Shown: positions 7,382 through 15,574 of the stretch, piece after piece
How the letters are laid out: every line of letters begins with the position of its first letter
Numbering within the stretch: position 1 is the stretch's first letter
Assembly: GCF_001735805.1 (NCBI RefSeq)
Contig: NZ_CP017248.1
Span: forward strand, 1,116,001 to 1,180,000
DNA: 64,000 bases
Origin: Streptomyces fodineus
Lineage (GTDB): Bacteria; Actinomycetota; Actinomycetes; Streptomycetales; Streptomycetaceae
Reading direction: 5' to 3'
Program-made: the position numbers and the translations under genes
The notes under the pieces: generated by a model
Seen by the model: only the letters and a program-made list of their open reading frames with translations
The model's database searches: none
Told to the model about the DNA's origin: nothing

Positions 7382-8435
7382 GTGCTCGATCACGAACAGG
7401 TTGTCGTCCGAGTGGGTCACCGGTCCGGGCTGCCGGTGATCCTCGCCGTTCACTCCACCGCGCTCGGCCCGGCGGCCGGCGGACTGCGGCTCTGGCACTA
7501 CCCGGACTGGCGTGACGGTCTCACCGACGCGCTGCGTCTGTCGGCGGGCATGACCCTGAAGATGGCGGTCGCCGGGCTGCCGTGCGGCGGCGGGAAGACG
7601 GTGGTCGCGCTGCCGGAAGGCACACGCCTCGGCGCGGAGCGACGGCGTGCCGTGCTCCAGGACGTCGCCGACGTCATCGGCTCCCTGGACGGGGCGTACG
7701 CGACCGGCCCGGACGTCGGAACCGGGCCTGCCGACATGGCGGTCATCGCCGAGACCACCCCGCATGTGTTCTGCCGGCCGGCCGAACTCGGCGGAAGCGG
7801 GGACTCCTCCCCGCACACCGCGCTGGGTGCGCTCGCCGCGCTGCGGGCCGTGGGCCGGCGGCTGCCCGGCACACCCGCCCTGGCCGGCCGCCGCCTCGCC
7901 CTGATCGGCCTGGGCCGGGTCGGCGAGCACCTCGCCCGGCTGCTCGCGGCCGAGGGAGCCGAGTTGACGGTCACCGACATCGACCCCGGCAGGCGCGCGA
8001 CGGCCGACGCGCTGGGCGCGGCATGGCGCGACCCGGAGGAGCTCCTCACCGAGGATGTCGACATCGTCGTCCCCGGCGGCTCTCGGATCGCTGCTCACCG
8101 GGGAGTCGGTGGCGCGCCTGCGCTGCAAGGCCGTGGCCGGTCCGGCCAACAACCAGCTCGCCGCCCCGGACGTCGCCGAACTGATGTACCGTCACGGCAT
8201 CGTCTGGGTGCCCGACTACGTCGTCGGCGCGGGCGGAGTCGTGGGGGCCGTCAGCGCCGAACTCCACCACGCCGGGCCCGAAGAGGCACGCGCACGGGTC
8301 CTCGCCATCGAGCAGACCGTCGGGGAGCTGCTCGACACCGCGGAACGCGACGGTGTGACTCCCGCGAGGGCCGCCGAGGAGAGGGCCCGGCGGCGTCTGC
8401 ACGCCTGCGCGCGTCAGCCCCTCCCTCAGCTCTAG
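7382..8435 (+). pseudogene. Leu/Val/Phe dehydrogenase, one-base frameshift
   Basis: An NAD-dependent branched-chain amino-acid dehydrogenase (oxidative deamination of Val/Leu/Ile to 2-oxoacids). GTG at 7382 has a strong ribosome site (GGAAGGAGG) and opens with VLDHEQVVVRV. The catalytic region MTLKMAVAGLPCGGGKTVVA holds the active-site lysines, YATGPDVGTGPADMAVIAET follows, and the NAD fold is RRLALIGLGRVGEHLARLLA. At VDIVVP (about 8071-8077) the frame breaks. The remainder resumes in another frame as AALGSLLTGESVARLRCKAV, AGPANNQLAAPDVAEL and VPDYVVGAGGVVGAV and ends at 8435. One surplus G in the run CCCCGGCGG explains it. All domains are otherwise present, so this is a very young pseudogene or a sequencing error. 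Confidence 0.85.
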
Positions 8436-8450
8436 GAGACCGCGGATCTC

Positions 8451-9045
8451 ATGACCGGTGCCATCGACCACTACGAGCGGCTGCTCGCCGAGCACTACAC
8501 CTGGATGCTCGGCGGTGACATCACCGCCGTGGCGGACGGCCAGGCGCGCCTCCTGGGCGAGCTCGGCGTCCGCCCGGGCGCTGCCGGGACGCTCGCGGCC
8601 GACCTCGGCTGCGGACCGGGACCGCAGAGCCTGGCGCTCGCCTCGCTCGGCTTCTCGACCGTCCTCGCCGTCGACACCAGCGAACCCCTTCTCGCCGAGC
8701 TCACCGAACTCGGCCTGGTGCCTCGCCACTCGGGGCCAACTGGTCCTAGGCCACCGGGAGCTGACGGTGCCTCGCACGGGCACCGACCGGTTCCTTCCGG
8801 TACGCGCCACCGACGACCGGATCATGACCTGCGTCCTGGAGTACGTGGACGAGCAGACCGTCATGGTCCACGATCTCATCCACACCCGCACCGGCGGGAC
8901 ATGGGAACTCCGGGTCAGCGCCTACCCGAAGCCGCGCATCGGCCCGGCGTGGCTCGTCGAACGCTGCGCCGGCCTGGGGCTGCGGGTCCGGCACAGCGCC
9001 GAGGGACCGCGCGGCCTGCACATCATCGTCGCGGTCAAGCAGTGA
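8451..9045 (+). pseudogene. SAM-dependent methyltransferase remnant (internal deletion and frame change)
   Basis: The N-terminal part in the first frame (DHYERLLAEHYTWMLGGDIT, then LAADLGCGPGPQSLALASLG and VLAVDTSEPLLAEL) is the SAM-binding half of a class I methyltransferase. After about 8720 a different frame carries the C-terminal half (GQLVLGHRELTVPRTGTDRF, then MTCVLEYVDEQTVMVHDLIH) and ends at 9045. Compared with the family (about 260 residues) roughly 60-70 residues covering motifs II-III are missing at the junction, so it should be inactive. It starts 15 bp after the dehydrogenase stop with GGAGA before the ATG, showing it once formed an operon with that gene. Confidence 0.78.
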
Positions 9046-9113
9046 GCCGGACCCGGGGGTTGGCCGCCGCGGACATCCCCGCGAAACCCCTGTGACCGCC
9101 CGGGTTCTGACGT

Positions 9114-9125
9114 TACCGTTCGGTA
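9114..9125. promoter_or_regulatory. Small palindrome upstream of amidase
   Basis: TACCGTTCGGTA has 5-bp arms around TT and lies 36 bp before the amidase start at 9162. It is operator-like in size, but no dedicated regulator is adjacent. Low confidence. Confidence 0.35.
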
Positions 9126-9161
9126 GACATCGTTCCCGGAGCCTCCCGGAGGTGCTGACCC

Positions 9162-10583
9162 ATGACGCACGACCGTACCGCCGGCCTCAGGGAGACGCGG
9201 CGTGCGCTCGCCGCCGGGGAGGTGTCCTCGCGTGCCCTGGTGGAGCGGGCGCTGGCCCGGATCGAAGCCACGCAGGGGACGCTGAACGCCTTCCGGATCG
9301 TACGGACCGAGGCCGCGCTCGCCGAAGCGGACGCCGCCGACCGGGAGTTGGCCACCGGGGAGCGGCGTCCGCTGCTCGGGGTGCCGGTGGCGGTGAAGGA
9401 CGACATGGACGTGGCCGGCGAGCCGACCGCGTTCGGCTGTGCGGGCGTGTTCCCGCCGGTCACCGAGGACGGGGAGGCGGTACGGCGGCTGCGGGCGGCC
9501 GGTGCCGTGATCGTCGGCAAGACCAACACGTGCGAGCTGGGACAGTGGCCGTTCACCGAAGGAGCGGCGTTCGGGGACACCCGCAATCCGTGGCACACCG
9601 GGCACACGCCCGGGGGTTCGTCCGGGGGCTCGGCCGCCGCCGTCGCCGCCGGGCTCGTCCCCGCCGCGCTCGGCTCCGACGGCGCCGGCTCGGTGCGCAT
9701 CCCGGCCGCGTGGACCGGACTGATCGGCATCAAGCCGCAGCGCGGCCGTATCTCCACCTGGCCGCGCGGCGAGTCCTTCCAGGGCATCACGGTCAACGGC
9801 ACCCTCGCCCGGACGGTCGCCGACGCGGCCCTGCTGCTGGACGCGGCGAGCGGCAACCACGACCGGGACCCGCACCGGCCGCCCGCGCTGACCGTGGCGG
9901 ACGCGGTCGGCCGCGACCCGGGCCGGCTGCGCATCGCGCTGTCCCTGAAGCCGCCGTTCACCGCCGTACCGGCCCGGCTGGACCCGGAGATCCGCGCCCG
10001 GGTCGTCGAACTCGCCGGGAGGCTCGCCGCGTTGGGGCACGACGTCGAGGAGGCCGATCCACCGTACGGGCAGATCGGGCTGACCTTCGTGCCACGCGCC
10101 ACCGCCGGGATCGCCGAGCACGTCCGCGAGGCCCCCGACCGGGCGCTGCTCGATCCACGCACCCGGGACGCGGCCCGGCTCGGCCGGCTGCTCGGCGGGG
10201 CCCCGCTGTGGGCGGCCCGGCGCGCGGAGGGGGTGCTGCACCGGCGGATCGGCGGGTTCTTCGCACGTCACGACGTGATCCTCGCCCCTACGACGGCCGC
10301 TCCCCCGCCCCGGATCGGCGCCCTGTACGGGCTGCGCGGGCTGGCCACGGACCGCGCGATGATCGCCGCCTGCCCCTACGCCTGGCCGTGGAACGTGCTG
10401 GGCTGGCCCGGTGTGAACGTGCCCGCCGGGTTCGTCGGCGACGGCCTGCCGGTGGGCGCCCAGCTCCTCGGGCCCGCCCACAGCGAACCCCTGCTGGTGT
10501 CCCTCGCCGCCCAGCTGGAGGCGGAGCTGCACTGGCACGAACGGTGGCCACCGGAGCCGGCGCCGACGACGCGGGCCGCCTGA
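9162..10583 (+). CDS. Amidase-signature hydrolase
   Basis: A 473-residue member of the amidase signature family, which hydrolyses amides to acid plus ammonia. The Ser-cisSer-Lys triad is visible: Lys in GVPVAVKDDMDVAGEPTAFG (about residue 79), the glycine/serine-rich loop HTPGGSSGGSAAAVAAGL, and the nucleophile region GSDGAGSVRIPAAWTGLIGI. A long C-terminal region with DVILAPTTAAPPPRIGALYG and LGWPGVNVPAGFVGDGLPVG completes the fold. It lacks the partner genes of GatA (gatC, gatB), and its active-site loop contains DD rather than the DN common in GatA, so it is a free-standing amidase. ATG at 9162 follows TCCCGGAGG. Physiological substrate unknown. Confidence 0.9.
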   Translation: MTHDRTAGLRETRRALAAGEVSSRALVERALARIEATQGTLNAFRIVRTEAALAEADAADRELATGERRPLLGVPVAVKDDMDVAGEPTAFGCAGVFPPVTEDGEAVRRLRAAGAVIVGKTNTCELGQWPFTEGAAFGDTRNPWHTGHTPGGSSGGSAAAVAAGLVPAALGSDGAGSVRIPAAWTGLIGIKPQRGRISTWPRGESFQGITVNGTLARTVADAALLLDAASGNHDRDPHRPPALTVADAVGRDPGRLRIALSLKPPFTAVPARLDPEIRARVVELAGRLAALGHDVEEADPPYGQIGLTFVPRATAGIAEHVREAPDRALLDPRTRDAARLGRLLGGAPLWAARRAEGVLHRRIGGFFARHDVILAPTTAAPPPRIGALYGLRGLATDRAMIAACPYAWPWNVLGWPGVNVPAGFVGDGLPVGAQLLGPAHSEPLLVSLAAQLEAELHWHERWPPEPAPTTRAA

Positions 10584-10749
10584 TGGGAGATCGTCCGGGC
10601 GGGGGCGGCAGCCTTGGGCACCGTGGACACCATGGTGCTGCTCAGCGGCGCTGATGCGTGCGCGTGCCTTCGGTCTCCTACCGCGTGTCAACTGCCGGGC
10701 GACGGCCCTACGTGATCGGTCCGCCCGGGCCCTCGTACCCGTGCTGACG

Positions 10750-11004
10750 TCACACCGCGAGGAGGCCGATGCCGAGGGCGATCAGGGCGACGACCTTGAG
10801 GAGTTCCAGCGCCACGTACCAGAAGTGGACGCGGGAGCGGGGCAGTTCCTCTCCCGCGAGGACCCGGTCGGACCGGCGGTTGAGGATCGGCCGGACGACG
10901 GCCAGCTGGGCGAGGAGCAGCACCGCGACGGCCGCGGTCGGCGCCGTGATCCCGGCCGGGGCACCGCCCACGGCGATCGCGGCGATCACGACGACGATCG
11001 TGTC
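10750..11004 (-). pseudogene. Truncated small membrane protein
   Basis: About 84 residues at the 3' end of a longer minus-strand frame look like a real protein: two hydrophobic segments (TIVVVIAAIAVGGAPAGI with AVAVLLLAQLAVV, and YVALELLKVVALIALGIGLL) separated by the basic loop RPILNRRSDRVLAGEELPRS. Upstream of about 11004 the frame turns into low-complexity sequence that is antisense to another gene fragment, so the natural N-terminus has been lost. I do not recognise a named family; it resembles small integral membrane proteins of actinomycetes. Confidence 0.5.
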
Positions 11005-11190
11005 CGGCGACGGCCTGCTCGGCAGGGGGCCCACCGAGGTGCCCGAGCGGCTCACCGAGGGCGCCCTGGCCTGGCTGCCGCACGACGCGCAGCGCAGCAT
11101 CACCGCCGGTGCGGACGGACTGACCTGTGCGACCGTGCATCGACGCCGTCCGGGCACGCGGATCGGCCCGCGCACCGGCAGCCGACCTGA
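11005..11190 (+). pseudogene. C-terminal remnant of a cupin-like protein
   Basis: On the plus strand the frame encodes TEVPERLTEGALAWLPHDAQ then RSITAGADGLTCATVHRRRP, the pattern of the last beta-strands of small cupin-fold proteins (bulky WLP turn, final strand ending in a TVH motif). No N-terminal half or start precedes it. It begins exactly where the minus-strand membrane-protein fragment breaks off (about 11000), so a deletion joined two damaged genes back to back. Similarity is judged by eye only. Confidence 0.4.
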
Positions 11191-11335
11191 CGCGCACCGG
11201 CGGCTGACCGGCCACGCCCCGACGGCCTCGGCGCCGGCACGTCGGCCGGCCACGAGTGCCGGGGCACCCCACCCGAACAACCCGCGGACCCCGGGCGCCC
11301 ATTGCGCCCCGAGGGCGGCCCACTAGGGTGCCCCC

Positions 11336-11782
11336 GTGACCACGTTTACCGATGAGAACGTCCCGGGCCGCTACGGCCCCCACGCGACCACCGAGGCCGA
11401 CCCGCGCGAGGTCGGCCGGGTGCGCACCGAGTACTCCCCGGCCCACGACGGCGACCCGGACCCCGGCGAGATCGTATGGACCTGGGTGCCGTTCGAGGAG
11501 AACGACGGCCGGGGCAAGGACCGCCCGGTGCTGGTCGTCGCCCGCGAGGCGGCCGGCACGTTTCTCGCCGTCCAGCTGTCCAGCAAGCGGCACGACGGCA
11601 ACCGGGAGTGGGTCGCCATCGGCAGCGGGCCGTGGGACCGGTCGGGCCGGGACTCCTGGGTGGACGTGGACCGCGTCCTCAGGCTGCACGAGGAGGGCAT
11701 GCGCCGCGAGGCGTGCGCGCTGGACCGGATGCGGTTCAACCTGGTCCGGCAGCGGCTGCACGAGCGCTACGGCTGGACCTGA
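11336..11782 (+). CDS. PemK/MazF-type endoribonuclease toxin (no adjacent antitoxin)
   Basis: A 148-residue protein. After a 40-residue acidic N-terminal extension comes the PemK/MazF barrel: DPGEIVWTWVPFEENDGRGK, then DRPVLVVAREAAGTFLAVQL with the conserved R-P-V-L-V strand, and a C-terminal DRVLRLHEEGMRREACALDR strand. This family cleaves mRNA at short motifs and is normally neutralised by a MazE-like antitoxin encoded just upstream. Here the upstream 500 bp contains only gene debris and no antitoxin frame. GTG at 11336 lies close behind GGGTGC. It overlaps the 3' end of the convergent macro-domain gene by 16 bp. It may be a housekeeping RNase-like homologue rather than an active toxin. Confidence 0.82.
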   Translation: MTTFTDENVPGRYGPHATTEADPREVGRVRTEYSPAHDGDPDPGEIVWTWVPFEENDGRGKDRPVLVVAREAAGTFLAVQLSSKRHDGNREWVAIGSGPWDRSGRDSWVDVDRVLRLHEEGMRREACALDRMRFNLVRQRLHERYGWT

Positions 11783-12627
11783 CCGCCGTACGGCGCCTCG
11801 GTGCGGGACTCCGGGAACACCCGTGCGAACGCCTCCCGCACCACGGTTCCCGGCGTCCGGTCCAGCACCCCGAACACCACGTGCGCGAAGGTGCCGGCGA
11901 ACCGGCCGCCGGGGCCGAGCAGCGCCCGGAACGCGCCCGCGACCTGCGCCGGGTCGTTCTGGAACACACCGCATCCCCAGGCGCCGAGCACCAGCCGGCG
12001 GTAGCCGTGGGCCGCGGCCGTCTCCAGCACCCGCTCGGCCCGGACCGCGAGGGCGCCCGGCAGCCCGGCGGCGCGCTCCGGTTCCGTACGCCGTACGACG
12101 CCCGCGTTGGGGGCGGCCGCGGTCAAAAAGCCCGCGAGGTACGGCTCGGTCAGCAGGCGGCCCCGGTCGTCACGGAAGACGGGGACGGCCGGTGAGTGGA
12201 TCACCCGGTCCGAGTAGAAGGCGTCGCGGTGGGCGCGGTGGTGGTCGTAGAACTCCCGGGCCCGAAGCAGGCAGGCGTACAGCGCGGAGGCGCGGCACAG
12301 GGCCTCCTCCTGGGCCTGCGCGCCGTTGAGATAGCCGCCGCCCGGGTTGCGCGCCGAGGCGAAGTTCAGGACGGCGACCGGGGCACCGGTCAGCCGACGG
12401 GCGGCCTCCAGGCTGCTCTCCCCGGTGACCTCGAAGACCGTGTCGGCGGCCGGTCCGGAAAGCCCTTGCGGGACGGAGACCGGCTCCGGTCCGAACATCC
12501 GCGTACCGTCCCGCGCGGCCTCGATCTCCGCCGCGACGCAGACCTCACATCCGTCCGGCGCGCGGTAGCGGCCCGCCGCCACGATCGCTTCCGTCTCCGC
12601 GGCGATCCCGCGCAGGCGCGCGCTCAC
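11767..12627 (-). CDS. TIGR02452-type macro-domain protein (PARG-like ADP-ribose hydrolase)
   Basis: About 286 residues, starting at GTG 12627 (VSARLRGIAAETEAIVAAGR). The N-terminal segment is the microbial PARG-type leader. VAVLNFASARNPGGGYLNGA followed by QAQEEALCRASALYACLL holds the signature GGG-N6-QEE of poly(ADP-ribose) glycohydrolase-like macro domains, in which the second glutamate is catalytic. RVIHSPAVPVFRDDRGRLL and RLVLGAWGCGVFQNDPAQVA are the remaining ADP-ribose-binding strands. The expected role is removal of ADP-ribose from proteins or nucleic acids. It is divergent from egtA with a 278-bp gap, and its 3' end overlaps the PemK-like gene. Confidence 0.88.
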   Translation of the reverse strand: MSARLRGIAAETEAIVAAGRYRAPDGCEVCVAAEIEAARDGTRMFGPEPVSVPQGLSGPAADTVFEVTGESSLEAARRLTGAPVAVLNFASARNPGGGYLNGAQAQEEALCRASALYACLLRAREFYDHHRAHRDAFYSDRVIHSPAVPVFRDDRGRLLTEPYLAGFLTAAAPNAGVVRRTEPERAAGLPGALAVRAERVLETAAAHGYRRLVLGAWGCGVFQNDPAQVAGAFRALLGPGGRFAGTFAHVVFGVLDRTPGTVVREAFARVFPESRTEAPYGGQVQP

Positions 12628-12905
12628 GGCGCCACCCCCGTGGGCGCCGAGTCCGCGGCCCGCGCGGTCTCCCCCGTCGTGCTCATACACGCATCCTGGG
12701 TGATGCTGGTGATGCCGTGCAACGGAGTTTCCCGTCCCCGCAACGATCCGGAGAACGCGTACGGAAACGGAGATGACCGAACCGGAACGTCCCACGGGGC
12801 ACTCTTGTGCGAATCGGCTCGAGGGTCTTGGGTGGAACGCATGTCTGCCCGGCCCGGCGATCGAAACGGGCCAATGGCATGGTGGAATCTCAGGAGGATC
12901 CCGAC

Positions 12906-14240
12906 ATGTCCGATACACAAAGTGACGGTGGCGACTGTACGGATCACCGCACCGCCGTCACCGAAGCCGAGGTGGAGGCCCTGGTCCGGGGCATCTGCTT
13001 CAAGACCGGGCCGCCCCGCGCGCTCGGTGCCGAACTGGAGTGGCTCATCCATGAGCTGCGTGCGCCGCAGCTCCCCGTGACACCCGAACGACTGGAAGCG
13101 GCCTACGCCGCGCTGCGGGCCTTGCCGCTGCGCTCGCCGCTCACCGTGGAGCCCGGCGGCCAGCTGGAGCTGAGCTCGCCGCCCGCCGCCTCCCTGATGG
13201 AGTGCATCGGCACCGTCTCCGCCGACCTGGACACCGTCCGCGCCGTCCTCGCCGAGGACGGTCTCGGTCTGGTCGGCGTCGGCCACGACCCCTGGCACAC
13301 TCCTCGCAGGTTCCTGCACCAGCCGCGCTACGACGCGATGGAGGCCTGCCTGGACCGCACCGGTCCGGCCGGCCGCCACATGATGTGCACCTCCGCATCC
13401 GTGCAGGTCTGCGTCGACGCCGGCCATGAGGAGCCCGGCCCCCTCGGCCATGCGCGCCGCTGGTGGCTGGCCCACCAGCTCGGGCCGGTCCTGGTGGCCG
13501 CGTTCGCCAACTCCCCGCTGATCGGCGGCGAGCCCACGGGCTGGCGGTCCACCCGGCAGCTGCTGTGGCTGGAGATAGGCGCCGACCGCGCGGGCGCTCC
13601 CCCGCTGGACGCCGAGCCACGGACCGCCTGGGCCCGGCATGTGCTGGACTCGCCGGTGATGTGTGTACGCCGGGACAGCGGGCCCTGGGACGTGCCCGAG
13701 GGGCTCACCTTCCGGGAGTGGACCCGGTCCCGGTCGCCCCGGCCGCCCACCCGGGCGGATCTGGAGTATCACCTGACCACCCTGTTCCCGCCGGTCCGGC
13801 CGCGCGGCCACCTGGAGTTGCGGATGATCGACGCGCAGCCCGGTGACGACGGCTGGATCGTGCCGCTCGCGGTGACGGCGGCGCTGTTCGACGACCCGGA
13901 GGCGGCCGAGACGGCGTACCGGAGCGTGAAACCCCTCGCGGAACGGGCCCTGAACCTGCCCGCCCCGCACAACCCGTTGTGGACCGACGCGGCCCGGCAG
14001 GGTCTCGCCGACCCGGAGCTGCGCGAGGCCGCCGCCATGTGTTTCGCGGCGGCGCTCCGGGCCCTGCCCCGGCTCGGCGCGACCGCCGAGGTGATCGGGG
14101 CGGTGGCCGCGTACCGGGACCGCTATGTCGCCCGGGGCCGCTGCCCGGCCGACGATCTGCTGGACCGGCTGGGCGGCACGGAGCCGTCCTCGTCCCGGCC
14201 CGGCCGCACCGCCCACGGGAGGAAGGACATCCGTACATGA
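12906..14240 (+). CDS. egtA: Ergothioneine biosynthesis glutamate-cysteine ligase EgtA
   Basis: A 444-residue ATP-grasp-like ligase of the GCS2 family that makes gamma-glutamylcysteine, the sulfur donor for EgtB. PRALGAELEWLIHELRAP near the N-terminus contains the glutamate-rich ATP/metal motif (AELEW). GGQLELSSPPAASLMECIGT is the substrate-binding segment. RRFLHQPRYDAMEACL and HMMCTSASVQVCVDAGHEEP are the metal-binding HMMCxSAS strand region. RPRGHLELRMIDAQPGDDGW completes the active site. ATG at 12906 has CAGGAGG about 10 bp upstream. It is the first gene of a four-gene operon; its stop overlaps the egtB start (ATGA). Confidence 0.95.
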   Translation: MSDTQSDGGDCTDHRTAVTEAEVEALVRGICFKTGPPRALGAELEWLIHELRAPQLPVTPERLEAAYAALRALPLRSPLTVEPGGQLELSSPPAASLMECIGTVSADLDTVRAVLAEDGLGLVGVGHDPWHTPRRFLHQPRYDAMEACLDRTGPAGRHMMCTSASVQVCVDAGHEEPGPLGHARRWWLAHQLGPVLVAAFANSPLIGGEPTGWRSTRQLLWLEIGADRAGAPPLDAEPRTAWARHVLDSPVMCVRRDSGPWDVPEGLTFREWTRSRSPRPPTRADLEYHLTTLFPPVRPRGHLELRMIDAQPGDDGWIVPLAVTAALFDDPEAAETAYRSVKPLAERALNLPAPHNPLWTDAARQGLADPELREAAAMCFAAALRALPRLGATAEVIGAVAAYRDRYVARGRCPADDLLDRLGGTEPSSSRPGRTAHGRKDIRT

Positions 14241-15574
14241 CCGCCCCTGAGACCGGCACCGCGACGACCGAGGCGGACGCCGAGACGCTGCGCGAGCGTG
14301 TGCTCGCCTCGCTGACCACCGCCCGCGAGCGCACCACGCTGCTGACCACGTGCGTCGAGGAACCGGACCTCACCGCCCAGCACTCGCCGCTGATGTCCCC
14401 GCTGGTGTGGGACCTCGCGCACATCGGCAACCAGGAGGAGCTGTGGCTGCTGCGGGCGGTCGGCGGCCGGGACGCCATGCGACCTGAGATCGACAGCCTG
14501 TACGACGCCTTCGAACACCCACGGGCCGAGCGGCCCTCGCTGCCGCTGCTGGCGCCCGCCGAGGCCCGCCGCTACGCGGCCGAGGTACGCGGCCGGGTCA
14601 TGGACCTGCTGGCGGGCGCGGACTTCCACGGCACCCGGCTGACCGAGGCCGGGTTCGCCTTCGGGATGATCGCCCAGCACGAACAGCAGCACGACGAGAC
14701 GATGCTGATCACCCATCAGCTGAGAGAGGGCCCGCAGGCCCTGGCCGCCCCGGACCCGAAGCCGGCTCCGCTGTTCACCGGTCCGGCCGAAGTCCTCGTC
14801 CCCGGCGGCCCGTTCACCATGGGCACCTCGGCCGAGCCGTGGGCGCTGGACAACGAACGCCCCGCGCACGCCCGGGAGGTGGCGCCCTTCTGGATCGACA
14901 CGACCCCGGTGACGAACGCGGCGTACCAGGCATTCATCGAGGACGGCGGCTACGACACCGAGCGCTGGTGGACCCCGGAGGGCTGGACGCACATCAAGCG
15001 GCACTCGATCACCGCCCCGCTGTTCTGGCGCCGGGACGGCGACCACTGGCTGCGGCGCCACTTCGGGGTGACCGAGGCGGTCCCGGCGGACGAGCCGGTG
15101 CTGCACGTGTGCTGGTACGAGGCCGACGCCTACGCCCGCTGGGCCGGGCGCCGGCTGCCCACCGAGACGGAGTGGGAGAAGGCCGCCCGGCACGACCCGG
15201 CCACCGGCCGCTCCATGCGCTACCCGTGGGGCGACGCGGACCCGGATCCGGAACACGCGAACCTGGGCCAGCGGCACCTCAGGCCCGCACCCGCCGGTAG
15301 CTATCCCGCGGGTGAATCTCCCCTGGGGGTACGGCAGTTGATCGGTGACGTATGGGAGTGGACGGCGAGCGACTTCCTGCCGTACCCGGGTTTCCAGGCC
15401 TTCCCGTACAAGGAGTACTCGGAGGTGTTCTTCGGCTCCGACCACAAGGTGCTGCGCGGCGGTTCGTTCGCCGTGGACCCGGTGGCCTGCCGGGGTACGT
15501 TCCGCAACTGGGACTATCCGATCCGGCGGCAGATCTTCTCCGGGTTCCGCACCGCCCGTTCGGAGGCGGTCTGA
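14237..15574 (+). CDS. egtB: Ergothioneine synthase EgtB (non-heme iron sulfoxide synthase)
   Basis: A 445-residue iron enzyme that couples gamma-glutamylcysteine to trimethylhistidine with O2. The N-terminal DinB-like helix bundle supplies iron ligands: His in LVWDLAHIGNQEELWLLR and the HX3HXE motif in FGMIAQHEQQHDETML. The C-terminal half is the formylglycine-enzyme-like sulfatase-modifying fold: VPGGPFTMGTSAEPWALDNE, RLPTETEWEKAARHDP, GDVWEWTASDFLPYPGF, LRGGSFAVDPVACRGTFRNW. The length matches actinobacterial EgtB. Its start overlaps the egtA stop and its stop overlaps the egtC start, giving translational coupling. Confidence 0.96.
   Translation: MTAPETGTATTEADAETLRERVLASLTTARERTTLLTTCVEEPDLTAQHSPLMSPLVWDLAHIGNQEELWLLRAVGGRDAMRPEIDSLYDAFEHPRAERPSLPLLAPAEARRYAAEVRGRVMDLLAGADFHGTRLTEAGFAFGMIAQHEQQHDETMLITHQLREGPQALAAPDPKPAPLFTGPAEVLVPGGPFTMGTSAEPWALDNERPAHAREVAPFWIDTTPVTNAAYQAFIEDGGYDTERWWTPEGWTHIKRHSITAPLFWRRDGDHWLRRHFGVTEAVPADEPVLHVCWYEADAYARWAGRRLPTETEWEKAARHDPATGRSMRYPWGDADPDPEHANLGQRHLRPAPAGSYPAGESPLGVRQLIGDVWEWTASDFLPYPGFQAFPYKEYSEVFFGSDHKVLRGGSFAVDPVACRGTFRNWDYPIRRQIFSGFRTARSEAV

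Noticed and set aside
9162..10583. GatA subunit of the amidotransferase
   Set aside because: No gatC or gatB nearby and the loop residues differ; a free-standing amidase is more likely.
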